A DNA stretch of 64,000 nucleotides, from positions 3,417,646 through 3,481,645 of the forward strand of contig NC_012489.1 in NCBI RefSeq assembly GCF_000010305.1, in the 5' to 3' direction. Origin of the DNA: Gemmatimonas aurantiaca T-27. GTDB lineage: Bacteria; Gemmatimonadota; Gemmatimonadetes; Gemmatimonadales; Gemmatimonadaceae. Of this stretch, positions 45,681 through 55,716 are shown piece by piece; the first letter of the stretch is position 1; each line of letters opens with the position of its first letter. The translations under genes were made by a program, and so were the position numbers. Below the pieces are notes generated by a model. That model was not told the origin of the DNA and ran no database searches. It saw only the letters and a program-made list of their open reading frames with translations.

Positions 45681-46688
45681 TCAGTGTGGAGTAAGAGTGA
45701 TGATCGAGCCGGCGCGCGTGACGCGAGCGTCGAGCGCAAAGGCCAGAGACTCGATCAGTGGATCGAGTTGCAGCAGGTTGAACCGACCGGTGACCCGACG
45801 GTCCTGCATGGTCTGCGGCGCAGACAGCGTGACACCGTACCAACGACCCAGCGCCGGTAGCGCTTCGGCCAGTGTGGTACTGTCGAAGACGAAGTCGCCG
45901 TGTGCCCAGGCCGCGCGCGCGGCACCATCATGGGTCACATGGACTCGTCCATCAGGCGCCGCGCGTCCACGGTCGCCAGCGGTGAGCAGCGTGGGAGCTG
46001 TGCGTTCACGCCCCAGTGCCACCGCACCTTCTTCCACCGCCACTTCCACGCCGCCGATTTCCGGCCAGGCGCGCACGACAAACTTCGTGCCCACGTCCTC
46101 GGCCACATCGTCGCCGACCTGAACGCGGAAGGGCTGTGTGGTATCGTGCACCACATCGAAGTACGCCTCACCTTCGAGTCGCACATCGCGCACACCGGAC
46201 CCGAAGCGGCGGGGCCAGCGGGCGCGACTGCCGGCAGCCAACGTCATGCGACTGCCATCGGGCAAGGTGGTGCTCACGCGTTCACCGATAGGCGCGGAGA
46301 GCACCACATCGGCCGTACGCGCACGCCACACCGTGGCGCCGGTCACCGCCACCGCGAGCACGGCGGCCATCTGCAGCCACTGCGCCACCCGCGGACGACG
46401 GGTGGTGCGGCGAATCGATGGAGCGTCGCTGATCGGACGCACCGTCGTGCGCTCGATACGTGCCTGCAACGCCTGCCACGCCGCGTCGGTACGCTGCACC
46501 GACTGCGGATCGTTGGCATGGTGTTGCGCGTGGGCCTCCTGCAACGCGTTCACCAACGCCGCATGACGGGGGTCGGCTGCCATCCACCGCGATACCTGCG
46601 CCTGTTCCTCCGGCGTCGCAACGCCCGTGAGCAGGCGTTCCAGGATCTGATCCAGCCGTTGTGGGTCCAGCTCGTGCGGTGATGACAT
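45681..46688 (-). CDS. FecR-type anti-sigma factor
   Basis: The 335-residue protein has a cytoplasmic N-terminal DUF4880-type domain ('RLLTGVATPEEQAQVSRWMA', residues ~18-37), one transmembrane helix (~105-122), a periplasmic FecR domain ('GERVSTTLPDGSRMTLAAGSRARW' start), and a C-terminal STN-like module ('LPALGRWYGVTLSAPQTM'). It should hold the ECF sigma factor encoded upstream until the TonB receptor signals. Three bases separate it from the receptor gene. Confidence 0.95.
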   Translation of the reverse strand: MSSPHELDPQRLDQILERLLTGVATPEEQAQVSRWMAADPRHAALVNALQEAHAQHHANDPQSVQRTDAAWQALQARIERTTVRPISDAPSIRRTTRRPRVAQWLQMAAVLAVAVTGATVWRARTADVVLSAPIGERVSTTLPDGSRMTLAAGSRARWPRRFGSGVRDVRLEGEAYFDVVHDTTQPFRVQVGDDVAEDVGTKFVVRAWPEIGGVEVAVEEGAVALGRERTAPTLLTAGDRGRAAPDGRVHVTHDGAARAAWAHGDFVFDSTTLAEALPALGRWYGVTLSAPQTMQDRRVTGRFNLLQLDPLIESLAFALDARVTRAGSIITLTPH

Positions 46689-46762
46689 GGGTCGATGAGG
46701 AGGTTACATCGACGACACACGGGATTCGAAAAACCCCACAAACCGCCTCACACTAGCCGGAA

Positions 46763-47356
46763 TCAGCCGCCCAGCAGCCTTGTACGCACGGCTTTGAGCC
46801 CACGGGCCAATTGATTCTCCACGCCTTTCACGCCGATCCCCATGGTTTCGGCGATCTCCGCGTAACTCAATCCTTCGCGCCAACGCAGGTGCATCACCAG
46901 TCGGCATCGCTCGGGCAGCGCATCGAGGGCCGCATGCGCGCGGGCCAACAGATCGGCACGGTCCTGCTCGGCATCAGAAACGCCGGCGGCCACCGATCCC
47001 ATCAGGATCCCCTCGGCACCTTCGTGCTCGGTGTCGGTGACCCAGTCCTGCTCCAGAGCATCCCGACGCCGCAGGTTGAGCGCCCGATTGCGCACCGCAC
47101 CATAGAAGTACGCGCGCACCGAACCATTGGGCGACCATTCGGTGCGATTCTGCCAGATGGCAAAGAAGACATCCTGCACCAGCTCTTCCGCGCGGGCCGT
47201 GTCACCCGTGTAGCGTGTGGCAAAGGTTACCAGTGACACATGCAGTGCGCGAAACAACTGCTCGTATGCCGTCGCGTCTCCCGCACGCACACGCGGCACG
47301 TACGCTTCGAGCGACGTGAGCTCGGTGTGGTCATCGGTGAAATCGGGGGACGGCAC
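46763..47356 (-). CDS. ECF RNA polymerase sigma factor (FecI-like)
   Basis: The 197-residue protein has sigma-70 region 2 (~22-90; 'YEQLFRALHVSLVTFATRYTGD' and 'VQDVFFAIWQNR') and region 4 (~140-190; 'LPERCRLVMHLRWREGLSYAEIAETMGI'-type, in part). It is followed by FecR, TonB receptor and DUF4249 genes on the same strand, which fit a cell-surface signalling regulon. It would drive transcription of the receptor when released by FecR. Confidence 0.95.
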   Translation of the reverse strand: MPSPDFTDDHTELTSLEAYVPRVRAGDATAYEQLFRALHVSLVTFATRYTGDTARAEELVQDVFFAIWQNRTEWSPNGSVRAYFYGAVRNRALNLRRRDALEQDWVTDTEHEGAEGILMGSVAAGVSDAEQDRADLLARAHAALDALPERCRLVMHLRWREGLSYAEIAETMGIGVKGVENQLARGLKAVRTRLLGG

Positions 47357-47407
47357 GGCCCCAATATATCCGGCCGCCGCCCGAAAGATCCGACCGGCTG
47401 TCCCAGC

Positions 47408-48445
47408 TTACTTTCCGCCTCCCTTCGCCATCTCGGCCTTCACGGCCTGCTCGACCGCCATGTTCACACTCACCGCCCCGCGCAGCAGCGCCGCGGTGTA
47501 TTTGGCCGGATCGATCTTCATGCCCCACATCCCCGACTTGGTTTGCAGATCGGCGCCCAGCGGTGACAGCGCCGCGAGCCCGGCCGCGATGGCATTGGCG
47601 GCACGCGGTGAATCGTCGGTGGCATCACCGATCTGTCCCACGTCCTCCGCCGACACATCGTCGATCGCGCCCTTCGTCATGAACGATCCCCATTTCCCCT
47701 TGGCCGTGAAGAAAGGCACCGTCGCGTTGAGGGTCATGTCGGCGGCGATACTCACGCTGGCTCCACGCGATGCGACACCGTGGCGCTTGCTGCCACCAAG
47801 CAGGGGCGCATCTACGCGATACTCGGGCACCATCACGATCACATCGAGATCCTTGGCGACCTTCCGGAAGCCCCAGCCGTAGCCCTGAAACGGCGGATCG
47901 ATGGCCTGCGCATCACTCGGGAACGCCACCAGGTAGGTATTGCTCAATCCGCGCGGTGAATCGGTGGGCATGCCATATCCTTCCTCCGGCTTGAAGCGCC
48001 CCATCTTCACGACCTCGGGGTGGTCCTTCACATCGTCGTACGTGAGCACCGTATGACCAGCACTCCGCAGACGCGCCACCAGGTCGTCCTGTAGCTGCTG
48101 CGCGAGTCCCTGGGCATAGGCCTTGTCGAGCCCGGCCACCATGTACTTCCCCTTGGCCTTGACCGTCTTGCCGTCGGTCTGATAGAAGCGTCCGCTGTTC
48201 ACGACCGTCAGCGAGCCCTTGAGGGCGTACCGAACCACCACGGTGGGAATCAGGATCTTCTTCGGTCCGCGCAGCTCGTCTTCTCCCCGGATATCCAGCT
48301 TGCCCGCAAGGTTGATCGGATCGGGAATCGTGATCGGGGCCGTCTGCGCCGCGAGCGGGGCCGCGTGCGCCGTACCAACGGTCAGTGCCAACAGCGCCGC
48401 AAGGCGTCGCGCCGCAGATGTGGGAGTGAACAGAAGCGGGAACAT
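47408..48445 (-). CDS. Exported protein of unknown function
   Basis: The 345-residue protein has a signal peptide (residues ~13-34, ending Pro-Leu-Ala-Ala-Gln). I recognise no family. The mature part includes a possible nucleotide-like or helical segment ('GLDKAYAQGLAQQLQDDLVARLRSAGH') and ends in a Lys-rich tail ('EMAKGGGK'). The start at 48445 is set by the signal peptide; an earlier in-frame start is less likely. It is divergent from the BTAD regulator gene and separated by about 50 bp from the sigma factor gene start. Confidence 0.6.
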   Translation of the reverse strand: MFPLLFTPTSAARRLAALLALTVGTAHAAPLAAQTAPITIPDPINLAGKLDIRGEDELRGPKKILIPTVVVRYALKGSLTVVNSGRFYQTDGKTVKAKGKYMVAGLDKAYAQGLAQQLQDDLVARLRSAGHTVLTYDDVKDHPEVVKMGRFKPEEGYGMPTDSPRGLSNTYLVAFPSDAQAIDPPFQGYGWGFRKVAKDLDVIVMVPEYRVDAPLLGGSKRHGVASRGASVSIAADMTLNATVPFFTAKGKWGSFMTKGAIDDVSAEDVGQIGDATDDSPRAANAIAAGLAALSPLGADLQTKSGMWGMKIDPAKYTAALLRGAVSVNMAVEQAVKAEMAKGGGK

Positions 48446-48623
48446 GGGAGCCTCGACGGATAGGTGAACCGCGCCCGTGCGCCCGAGGGCGCGGGAATCG
48501 GGGCTCAAACTAGGCCCGCACTTCGCCACCATCTCAACATGTCAACACGCTGCACCACAACACGTTAGACGCGCACACGAACACCCCGGACCGGCTCGCC
48601 TTTCTCCCGTGACCTCGGTGGCG

Positions 48624-48638
48624 TACTCTACCGGTATG
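48624..48638 (+). promoter_or_regulatory. Putative -10 element of a leaderless BTAD-regulator transcript
   Basis: TACTCT (48624-48629) fits TANNNT and ends six bases before ATG 48636, leaving no room for a Shine-Dalgarno sequence. The arrangement and bases nearly match those before the kinase gene at 5262. The -35 region is weak. Pattern-based inference. Confidence 0.35.
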
Positions 48639-50930
48639 TCCCCCGCCCGCCGCCATCGCCTCATCACCCTCGGTCGACTGACCCTGCTCGATCCGTCGGG
48701 TGACGAGGACCGCGAGCTGGCCACACGGAAGCGGAAGCTGGCACTGCTCACCGTACTGGCGACCTCTCGTCGACCGTGGACCCGCGATTCCCTGGTCGAT
48801 CTGTTCTGGGGTGAGCAGAACGAGGCACGCGCCCGCCACTCGCTGAGTGACACCCTCTCGCATCTGCGACGGGTGCTGGGGCCGGATGCGATCAGTCAGC
48901 GACGTACCGAAGTCGCATTGGCCGACGACATTGCCCTCGACGTGGATGTGCTCGACCTGCAGGAGGCGGTCCGCGCGCAGCAGCCGGCCCAGGTCGTCAC
49001 GCTCTATGGCGGGCCGTTTCTCGATGGGTTGCATGTGGGTGGCTCGCCGCGGCTCGAGCAGTGGATCGACAGTGAACGACGGCGGATAGACGGTCTCTTT
49101 GCGGCCGCGGCCCGGACCGAGTGCGAGTCGCTGCTGCGCACGGCACGGCCGGTGGACTGTGCTGCGCTGGCCGCACGATGGCTTGCAGTGGCCCCCACAT
49201 CACCACACGCGGCGCTGTTTCGTCTGCGTGCGCTCGCGGCCGACGAAACACCGGAAGCGGACCAACGAGCCCTCGACGAATACGCGGCGATCACCCGACA
49301 ACTGGAGCGCGAATACGGCGCGCATCCGGATCGTCTGGTGGTCACGGTGGCCGAGGAACTCAGGATGCGTGTGAAGGACCGGCAGGCCGCAGGGCCACGC
49401 CAGGTGCCAGCGTCGCTCCCTCCAGTACATCCGGCAGCCCCGGTGCGCGACGATTCGGCGTCGCCGTCGAGCACCGTTCATGTTTTTGCGATGGCGTCGG
49501 CTGCACCCGTGACCGCGTCGTCCCGTCGCACCTGGCCCTGGCTCTTCGCGATCACCGCGGCGGCCGTCACGACGGTGGCGGTGCTCGCGCTCGTGCTGAG
49601 GCAACAGCCGGCCAACCGCTTGGCGACCAAGCCATCGCCGGTCGCCACATCGATAGCGATCACAGACTCACCCGCCGCGCGGGCGCTCTATGATCGTGCG
49701 GTGTTGGCCTATGATCGCGATGGCAACCGGGAAGACGCCGTACAATTGCTCGACAGCGCGATCGCCATCGACAGTACGTTTGCCATGGCCTATCGGCGTC
49801 TCGGGCAGATCTACGACAATGGTGTGGACGGGCGGAGTCGTTCGATCCAGATGCTCACGCTGGCCGCGCGGCACGCGACCCGCCTGCCCGAGTCGGAGCG
49901 TCTCATCACACTGGGGTCGTACCATCGCACGGTGACCGGCAACTTCGCCCGTGCTGCGTCGGCCTATCGCGCGCTACTCGATCTCGATCCCAACGACGCA
50001 CGCGCCTGGGCCAATCTGGGCACGGTGTACGATCACCTCGGCGATCGGCAACGCGCCGTGGAAGCGTATGAGCGCAGCATCGCCATCGACCCCAAGCGCG
50101 CGCTCACGTGGATGAATCTGTCCGACGGACGTTACGCGCTCGGTGATGCAGCCGGTGCCTGGCGCACGCTCGATTCGATGTCACTCGCCTTTCCCGGCTA
50201 TCCGGGGCTCTTCATGCGCAGCGCCGCGCTGGCCCATGCCGAAGGAAAGCGTGAGCTCACGGAGACCCAATTGCGCGCGCTCATCGCATCGGCCAATGAC
50301 AATGTCTATCTGCGCGCGGCCGGTGAGATGTTGCTGGCCAAGGCCTACTGGAGCTGGGGGCGGCTCGATGAAGGTGACGCTGCCCGCGAACGGGCCGTGC
50401 AACTGGATCGCCAGCGCGGCGCCCGTGATGCCGCACTGGCGGGAGAATTCGACCTCGCCATGGCCGCCGTGTGGTTGCGCGCCGATACGGCAGCGGCGCG
50501 CACACGTATCGCCACGGCATTGCGCACCACACCGATGACTTCATTGTCGATCGAAGATCGTCCGTATCTCGATGCCAGCATCGCGCTCGCCTCCGCCGGG
50601 CAGTCTGCGGCGGCGGCCGCGATGTTCGCCGAGTACGTGCAGTTGGCCGATTCGCTCACGCGACGCCGTGATGCATCACGTGAACATCATGCCCGTGGGA
50701 TGATGGCGATGGCGCTGCGGCAGTGGCCCGAGGCCATTGCCCAGTTCCGTCAGGTGCCCGATGCCCTGTGCAGCATTTGTGGCCTGCCCGAACTGGCAAA
50801 GGCATACATGAGCGCGGGGCATCGCGACTCTGCCACCGCGATCGTGCAGCGATACCGCGCCACCCCAAGCCAGCGTCGGCTCGATATGACCGACGCCTTC
50901 CATGGGGAGTGGCTGCGGATCTACCGCTGA
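48636..50930 (+). CDS. Membrane-anchored BTAD/winged-helix transcriptional regulator with TPR domain
   Basis: The 764-residue protein starts with a winged-helix DNA-binding domain (~10-95; 'RRPWTRDSLVDLFWGEQNEARARHSLSDTLSHLRRVLG', in part) and a BTAD helical domain (~100-245), as in SARP-type regulators. A single transmembrane helix (~294-313) follows a Pro/Ala/Ser-rich linker. The C-terminal ~430 residues consist of TPR repeats ('AYRRLGQIYDNG', 'AWANLGTVYDHLGDRQRAVEAYERSIAIDP'-type) that are probably periplasmic. The layout resembles ToxR/CadC-style sensors that bind DNA while anchored in the membrane. It precedes the SusC/SusD pair on the same strand and may control it. Confidence 0.85.
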   Translation: MSPARRHRLITLGRLTLLDPSGDEDRELATRKRKLALLTVLATSRRPWTRDSLVDLFWGEQNEARARHSLSDTLSHLRRVLGPDAISQRRTEVALADDIALDVDVLDLQEAVRAQQPAQVVTLYGGPFLDGLHVGGSPRLEQWIDSERRRIDGLFAAAARTECESLLRTARPVDCAALAARWLAVAPTSPHAALFRLRALAADETPEADQRALDEYAAITRQLEREYGAHPDRLVVTVAEELRMRVKDRQAAGPRQVPASLPPVHPAAPVRDDSASPSSTVHVFAMASAAPVTASSRRTWPWLFAITAAAVTTVAVLALVLRQQPANRLATKPSPVATSIAITDSPAARALYDRAVLAYDRDGNREDAVQLLDSAIAIDSTFAMAYRRLGQIYDNGVDGRSRSIQMLTLAARHATRLPESERLITLGSYHRTVTGNFARAASAYRALLDLDPNDARAWANLGTVYDHLGDRQRAVEAYERSIAIDPKRALTWMNLSDGRYALGDAAGAWRTLDSMSLAFPGYPGLFMRSAALAHAEGKRELTETQLRALIASANDNVYLRAAGEMLLAKAYWSWGRLDEGDAARERAVQLDRQRGARDAALAGEFDLAMAAVWLRADTAAARTRIATALRTTPMTSLSIEDRPYLDASIALASAGQSAAAAAMFAEYVQLADSLTRRRDASREHHARGMMAMALRQWPEAIAQFRQVPDALCSICGLPELAKAYMSAGHRDSATAIVQRYRATPSQRRLDMTDAFHGEWLRIYR

Positions 50931-51189
50931 CGGCCGGGTACGTCACTGGCCGCACGTCAGACGGACAAACCCCTCGGGCGCGGGACAAGGGGCAGGGCGG
51001 ACGTCGAGGCGAAGAATGGGTACTGTGGTCAGTGGCATTCGACCCGATTTCTTAACTCAACAGACCGCTATTGCACCCTTGACGCCGAGAATCCGGGGCG
51101 GGATCATCGCGATCAGATCCCTCTCCCGCGATCCCGTGTGCGACAGACGCCACGCGATCGCACTCCCCCGCAGTTTTCGGAGCGTGTTG

Positions 51190-54100
51190 ATGAGTGCCCG
51201 CATTCCCCCTCGATGGCATGGCTTGGTCCTTGCCATCGCCGTCGCTGTCCTGGCGGTGGTGATACGCCCGCAGCCCCTCCACGCCCAGGCCCCAGGCACC
51301 ATTCGAGGTGTGGTCACCGATTCGTCCACTGGCCGTCCCGTCGCCAGTGTGCAGGTGTCCATTCCCGGCAGCACGCGCGGAACGGTGACCAACGAAGCCG
51401 GTGTGTATTCCCTCGCCGGTGTGCCGTCCGGTTCGGTCACGCTGCGTCTGCAGCGCATCGGCTATACGGCGATCAGCCGCTCGGTCACGCTGTCCGCGGG
51501 TGGCACCGCTACGCTGGACGTGGTCCTGTCGCCCGCCGCCACCGTACTCACCACGGTCGTGGCCACCGGCTATGGCAGCAGCCAGCGCGCCACCGTGAGC
51601 GCGGCCATCGCCTCGGTCGACTCCACCACCTTTGCACGCCTGCCGGTCACCAGCATCGACAATGCCCTGCAGGGACGCATCGCCGGTGTGCAGGTCATGC
51701 AGAACAGTGGTGAGCCGGGCACCGGTGTGTCGGTGCGCGTGCGTGGGCCGGCCTCACTCAATGCCGGCAATCAGCCGCTGTACGTGGTCGACGGTGTACC
51801 GATGTTGCAGGGCACGTTCGAGCAGATCACCAGCACGAGCGGCCAGCGCATGACGCCCATCTCGGCGCTCAACCCCGATGACATCGCGTCGATCGACGTG
51901 CTGAAGGATGCCGCCGCCGCGGCTATCTACGGCTCACGCGGCTCGAACGGTGTCGTGCTCATCACCACCAAGCGTGGTGCCGGTGGCAACCGGTTCCGCT
52001 TCAACATCAGCAGCTCGGTGGGTTCGCAGAGCGTGGAGAAGAAGCTCGACCTGCTCAACGCCACCCAGTATGTCACGCTGATGAACGAAGGTCGTGCCAA
52101 TCAGGCACAGACGCCACTCTTTGCCGCCGGCACCGACAGCATCAACACCGACTGGCAGGACGCGGTATTCCAGAGCGCGCCGATGTCGGATGTGCAGCTC
52201 AGCGTGAGTGGTGGCACCGACCGCCTCCGCATGTTCCTCTCCGGCGCGAACGTCTCGCAGAAGGGCGTGGTGATCGGGTCGCAGTATCAGCGCCAGACCA
52301 TGCGTCTCAACGTGGATGCCCAGGCCGCACCCAAGCTCTCGCTCATCGGCTCGGTGGGTCTCACGCGTGAGTCGAACGACCGCGTGCCGGGTGACCTCAA
52401 CGTCGACGGCATCATCACGAATGCCATCTCGCTGCAGCCGTTCTCACCCATCCGCGGCACCTCGTTCGGGTACGGCGGCATCTCGCAGAACCTGCTGTAC
52501 TCCAACCCGGTGGCCTACGCCGCGTACAGTTCGCTCAATTCGCGCACGCTGCGGGCACTGGGCAATCTCGAGGCGCGCATCACCGCCACCGATCGTTTCA
52601 CGATCACGGGACGTGCCGGCGCCGACGTCTACGCCGTGGACGAATTGCGCTGGCGCTCCCCCAAGGTCGATCGCGCCGCCAGCAGCAGCGTGGGTGGTGA
52701 AGGTGTCAGTGGCCGCACCAATGCCACGCGCTATGTGACCGAAGCCTTCGGCAACTACGATCTGATCCGCACCGATGCGCAGCAGTTGCAGCTCACGGCC
52801 GGCGGCAGCATGGAGCTCAACAACTCCGACTTCAACTACGTGTCGGGCACGGGCTTCCCCACCGGCTTCGAGCGCTATGTGCGCAACGCCGCGGCCGTGT
52901 CGTCATTCGACGGCGGCGCCACCGAGAACACACTGGTATCGTACTTCGCCCGTGCCAACTGGTCGGCGCGTGATCGATACCTGCTGTCGGCCAGCTTCCG
53001 CACCGACGGCTCGTCGCGTTTCGGCAGCGCCAATCGTTATGGTCAGTTCATGGCCGCATCGGGCGCCTGGACGATCTCCGACGAAGCCTTCATGTCCGGG
53101 CTCGCCCGCCACGCCAGCCTCAAGCTGCGCGCCAGCTACGGTACAACAGGCAATCAGGGCATCAGCGACTTTGCCAGTCGCACCCTGGCCACGGCGCAGT
53201 CGTATACCGGTGTCACGGGTCTCGCGAACTCCACGCTGGGCAATCCCAACCTCAAGTGGGAGCTCACCAAAGAAACCGACATCGGTGCCGACATCGGCCT
53301 GCTTGGCGGCCGCGTGAACCTGAACGTCGACTGGTATGACCGCGCCACCAGCAACCTGCTCGTGCAGCGCCCGGTGCCGGCCACCAGTGGTTACACCAGT
53401 GTGTGGGACAACGTCGGCGCCATCAAGAACAGCGGCTTCGACCTCGCCCTGCAGACGCAGAACGTCCGCTCCGGCAAGCCGGGTGGTTTCGAGTGGACCA
53501 CCGATCTCAACGTGACGTTCAACAAGAACGAAGTCACCGAGCTGTACGACGGCCTGCCGATCACGGCCACGGTATCGGGTCGCGTGACCTCGGTGGCCGC
53601 TGTGGGCCAGCCGTTGGGCACGTTCTTCCTGTATCAGTTCCTGCGTGTCGACCCGGCCACGGGCAATGCGTTGTACCGCAAGGCGGATGGCACCGAAACC
53701 CTCGCCCCCGTGGCGGCGGACCTCACGTACGGCGGCAATCCGCAGCCCAAGTACTTCGGCGGTCTCACGAACACCTTCACGTGGCGTAACCTCGACCTGA
53801 AGGGCTTCCTGCAGTTCAGCCAGGGCGGCAAGGTGCTCAATCTCGCCCGCATCTTCATGGACGACGGCGGCAACTCCCGCGACAACAAGTACGCCTCGGT
53901 GCTCAAGCGCTGGCAGAAGGCCGGTGACATCACCGACCAACCCCGCATGGGCTCCACGGGCGGCGCGCGGTTCCTTTCCACGCGCTTCGTGGAAGACGGC
54001 TCGTTTGCCCGCTTGCAGGAAGTCACCGTGGGCTACCGCCTGCCCGCCGCACTCGCGCGCTCCATGCGTGCCGACAATGCGCGCCTCTACTTCTCCGGCC

Positions 54101-54246
54101 GCAACCTGATCACGTGGAGTGACTACATGGGATTCAATCCCGACGTGAACAGCAACGGCGCCAACGCCAATACCGTCATGGGTGTCGACTACTACGCCTA
54201 CCCGCTCGCCCGCACGTTCACCTTCGGCATCACGGCGGGCTGGTGA
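51190..54246 (+). CDS. SusC/RagA-type TonB-linked outer-membrane receptor
   Basis: The 1018-residue protein has a signal peptide (residues ~11-30, ending His-Ala-Gln), a carboxypeptidase-regulatory-like domain (~33-110, 'GTIRGVVTDSSTGRPVASVQV'-type), then the SusC signature plug ('LQGRIAGVQVMQNSGEPGTG', 'QPLYVVDGVPM', 'VLKDAAAAAIYGSRGSNGVVLITTK', in part) and a long barrel. It should import a polymer fragment or other large nutrient together with the SusD partner that overlaps its stop by four bases. I chose ATG 51190 by the signal peptide. Confidence 0.95.
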   Translation: MSARIPPRWHGLVLAIAVAVLAVVIRPQPLHAQAPGTIRGVVTDSSTGRPVASVQVSIPGSTRGTVTNEAGVYSLAGVPSGSVTLRLQRIGYTAISRSVTLSAGGTATLDVVLSPAATVLTTVVATGYGSSQRATVSAAIASVDSTTFARLPVTSIDNALQGRIAGVQVMQNSGEPGTGVSVRVRGPASLNAGNQPLYVVDGVPMLQGTFEQITSTSGQRMTPISALNPDDIASIDVLKDAAAAAIYGSRGSNGVVLITTKRGAGGNRFRFNISSSVGSQSVEKKLDLLNATQYVTLMNEGRANQAQTPLFAAGTDSINTDWQDAVFQSAPMSDVQLSVSGGTDRLRMFLSGANVSQKGVVIGSQYQRQTMRLNVDAQAAPKLSLIGSVGLTRESNDRVPGDLNVDGIITNAISLQPFSPIRGTSFGYGGISQNLLYSNPVAYAAYSSLNSRTLRALGNLEARITATDRFTITGRAGADVYAVDELRWRSPKVDRAASSSVGGEGVSGRTNATRYVTEAFGNYDLIRTDAQQLQLTAGGSMELNNSDFNYVSGTGFPTGFERYVRNAAAVSSFDGGATENTLVSYFARANWSARDRYLLSASFRTDGSSRFGSANRYGQFMAASGAWTISDEAFMSGLARHASLKLRASYGTTGNQGISDFASRTLATAQSYTGVTGLANSTLGNPNLKWELTKETDIGADIGLLGGRVNLNVDWYDRATSNLLVQRPVPATSGYTSVWDNVGAIKNSGFDLALQTQNVRSGKPGGFEWTTDLNVTFNKNEVTELYDGLPITATVSGRVTSVAAVGQPLGTFFLYQFLRVDPATGNALYRKADGTETLAPVAADLTYGGNPQPKYFGGLTNTFTWRNLDLKGFLQFSQGGKVLNLARIFMDDGGNSRDNKYASVLKRWQKAGDITDQPRMGSTGGARFLSTRFVEDGSFARLQEVTVGYRLPAALARSMRADNARLYFSGRNLITWSDYMGFNPDVNSNGANANTVMGVDYYAYPLARTFTFGITAGW

Positions 54247-55625
54247 TCAACATGAACCGATTCCCTACCCTGCGCCGCATGGCGCTCGTCGGCGCCGCGA
54301 TGTCCGTGGCAGCCTGCGGTGATGTGCTGAACGTCGAACCGGTCACGTCGCTGCCGCAGGACCAGCTCATCACCGACAACGCCACCGCCACTGCGGCACT
54401 CAACGGTGCGTATGACGGCCTGCAGTCGGGCAGCTACTACGGACTCTCCGCGCTGCTCGTGGGCGATCTCGCCTCCGACAACACCGTCTGGACGGGCACC
54501 TTTCAGTACCTCGGCGAAATGGCTACCAACCGCATGCAGGCCGACAATGCGGAAGTGACCTCGATGTGGACGGCGATCTATCAGCAGATCGATCGCGACA
54601 ATGTCCTCATCAACAAGGTCCCGCAGGTGACCCTGGTGACCGACCCGGTGCGCAGCGATGTGATGGGCCAGGCGTACTTCATGCGCGCACTGGGCTTTCA
54701 CAATCTCGTGAAGTTCTGGGGCGGTGTACCGATTCCCACCAAGCCCATCGCGGCACCGTCCGAAGCGCAGGCGTACACACGTGCCACGGTCACCGAGGTG
54801 TACACGCAGATCCTCAAGGATCTCGACAGCGCCCAGGTGCTCATCCGGAACACCACCAACACCCGCTATGCCACACCGATGGCCGCGCGCGCACTGCGGG
54901 CGCGGGTGCTGTTTTATCGTGCCGGGCTGACCGGCAATGCCGGCTCGGCGGCCGACTATCAGGGTGCGCTGGATGCGGCCAACCTGGTGCTGGCCGGCCG
55001 TGACACGCTCACCGTGCCATACGCGGACCTGTTCGGCGCGGCGGGCAGTAACACCACGGAAGACATCTTCCGTGTGTCGTTCAACGCCACCGAAACCAAC
55101 GGCATTTCGAACTACTACCTGCAGGTGGGTCGCGCCGAGGTGGCGCCCAGCCCCAACATCGACGCGGCATATCCCGCTGGTGATGCCCGCAAGGCATGGT
55201 CGATCCGGCCCAGTGGCAACGCCGGCCGTCCGCTGAACGGCAACAAGTACGCGGCGCGTCCGGGCACCGAGCATGTACATGTCATCCGCCTCGCCGAAGT
55301 CATTCTGATCAAGGCCGAAGCGCTGGCGCGTCTGAACCGGTTGCCGGAAGCCGTGGCAGCCTACAACAAGGTGCGTGTGCGGGCTGGTATTCCCGTGCAC
55401 ACGCTCGGCAATCAGGTGACCACGCAGACCGATGTCATCAACGCCATCGAACTGGAGCGTCGTCTGGAGCTCGCGTTCGAAGGAGACCGGTGGCCCGACC
55501 TCAACCGCCTGGGCAAAGCGATCGCCGTGAAGGGCATCGCCGACCGGCCGGGACAGGCCCTGTTCCCCATCCCATTGCGGGACACACGCACCTCGCCGGG
55601 GCTGGTGCAGAACGCGGGATACTGA
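54243..55625 (+). CDS. SusD/RagB-type nutrient-binding lipoprotein
   Basis: The 460-residue protein has a lipobox at Cys25 ('MSVAAC') and the SusD fold signatures: 'LYGALQSGSYYGLSALLVGDLASDN'-like helices, 'AYFMRALGFHNLVKFWGGVPIPTKP' (in part) and a C-terminal 'ELERRLELAFEGDRWPDLNRLGKA'. GTG 54243 overlaps the SusC stop (GTGA); ATG 54252 is the alternative start. It captures the substrate at the cell surface. A hairpin follows and the serine hydrolase gene converges from the other side. Confidence 0.95.
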   Translation: MINMNRFPTLRRMALVGAAMSVAACGDVLNVEPVTSLPQDQLITDNATATAALNGAYDGLQSGSYYGLSALLVGDLASDNTVWTGTFQYLGEMATNRMQADNAEVTSMWTAIYQQIDRDNVLINKVPQVTLVTDPVRSDVMGQAYFMRALGFHNLVKFWGGVPIPTKPIAAPSEAQAYTRATVTEVYTQILKDLDSAQVLIRNTTNTRYATPMAARALRARVLFYRAGLTGNAGSAADYQGALDAANLVLAGRDTLTVPYADLFGAAGSNTTEDIFRVSFNATETNGISNYYLQVGRAEVAPSPNIDAAYPAGDARKAWSIRPSGNAGRPLNGNKYAARPGTEHVHVIRLAEVILIKAEALARLNRLPEAVAAYNKVRVRAGIPVHTLGNQVTTQTDVINAIELERRLELAFEGDRWPDLNRLGKAIAVKGIADRPGQALFPIPLRDTRTSPGLVQNAGY

Positions 55626-55670
55626 TGGGGTATTGATTCTGCGGATGCACGATTGAGCGCAGCGCACACG

Positions 55671-55701
55671 AAGGGCGATCGGCGGGATGCCGGTCGCCCT
55701 T
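55671..55701. terminator. Stem-loop between SusD and serine hydrolase genes
   Basis: AAGGGCGATCGGC (55671-55683) pairs with GCCGGTCGCCCTT (55689-55701), with one G-T wobble and a five-base loop; TTTGTATT follows on the plus strand. It serves the SusD gene and, read backwards, the minus-strand hydrolase. Confidence 0.8.
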
Positions 55702-55716
55702 TGTATTACCGTTGTC

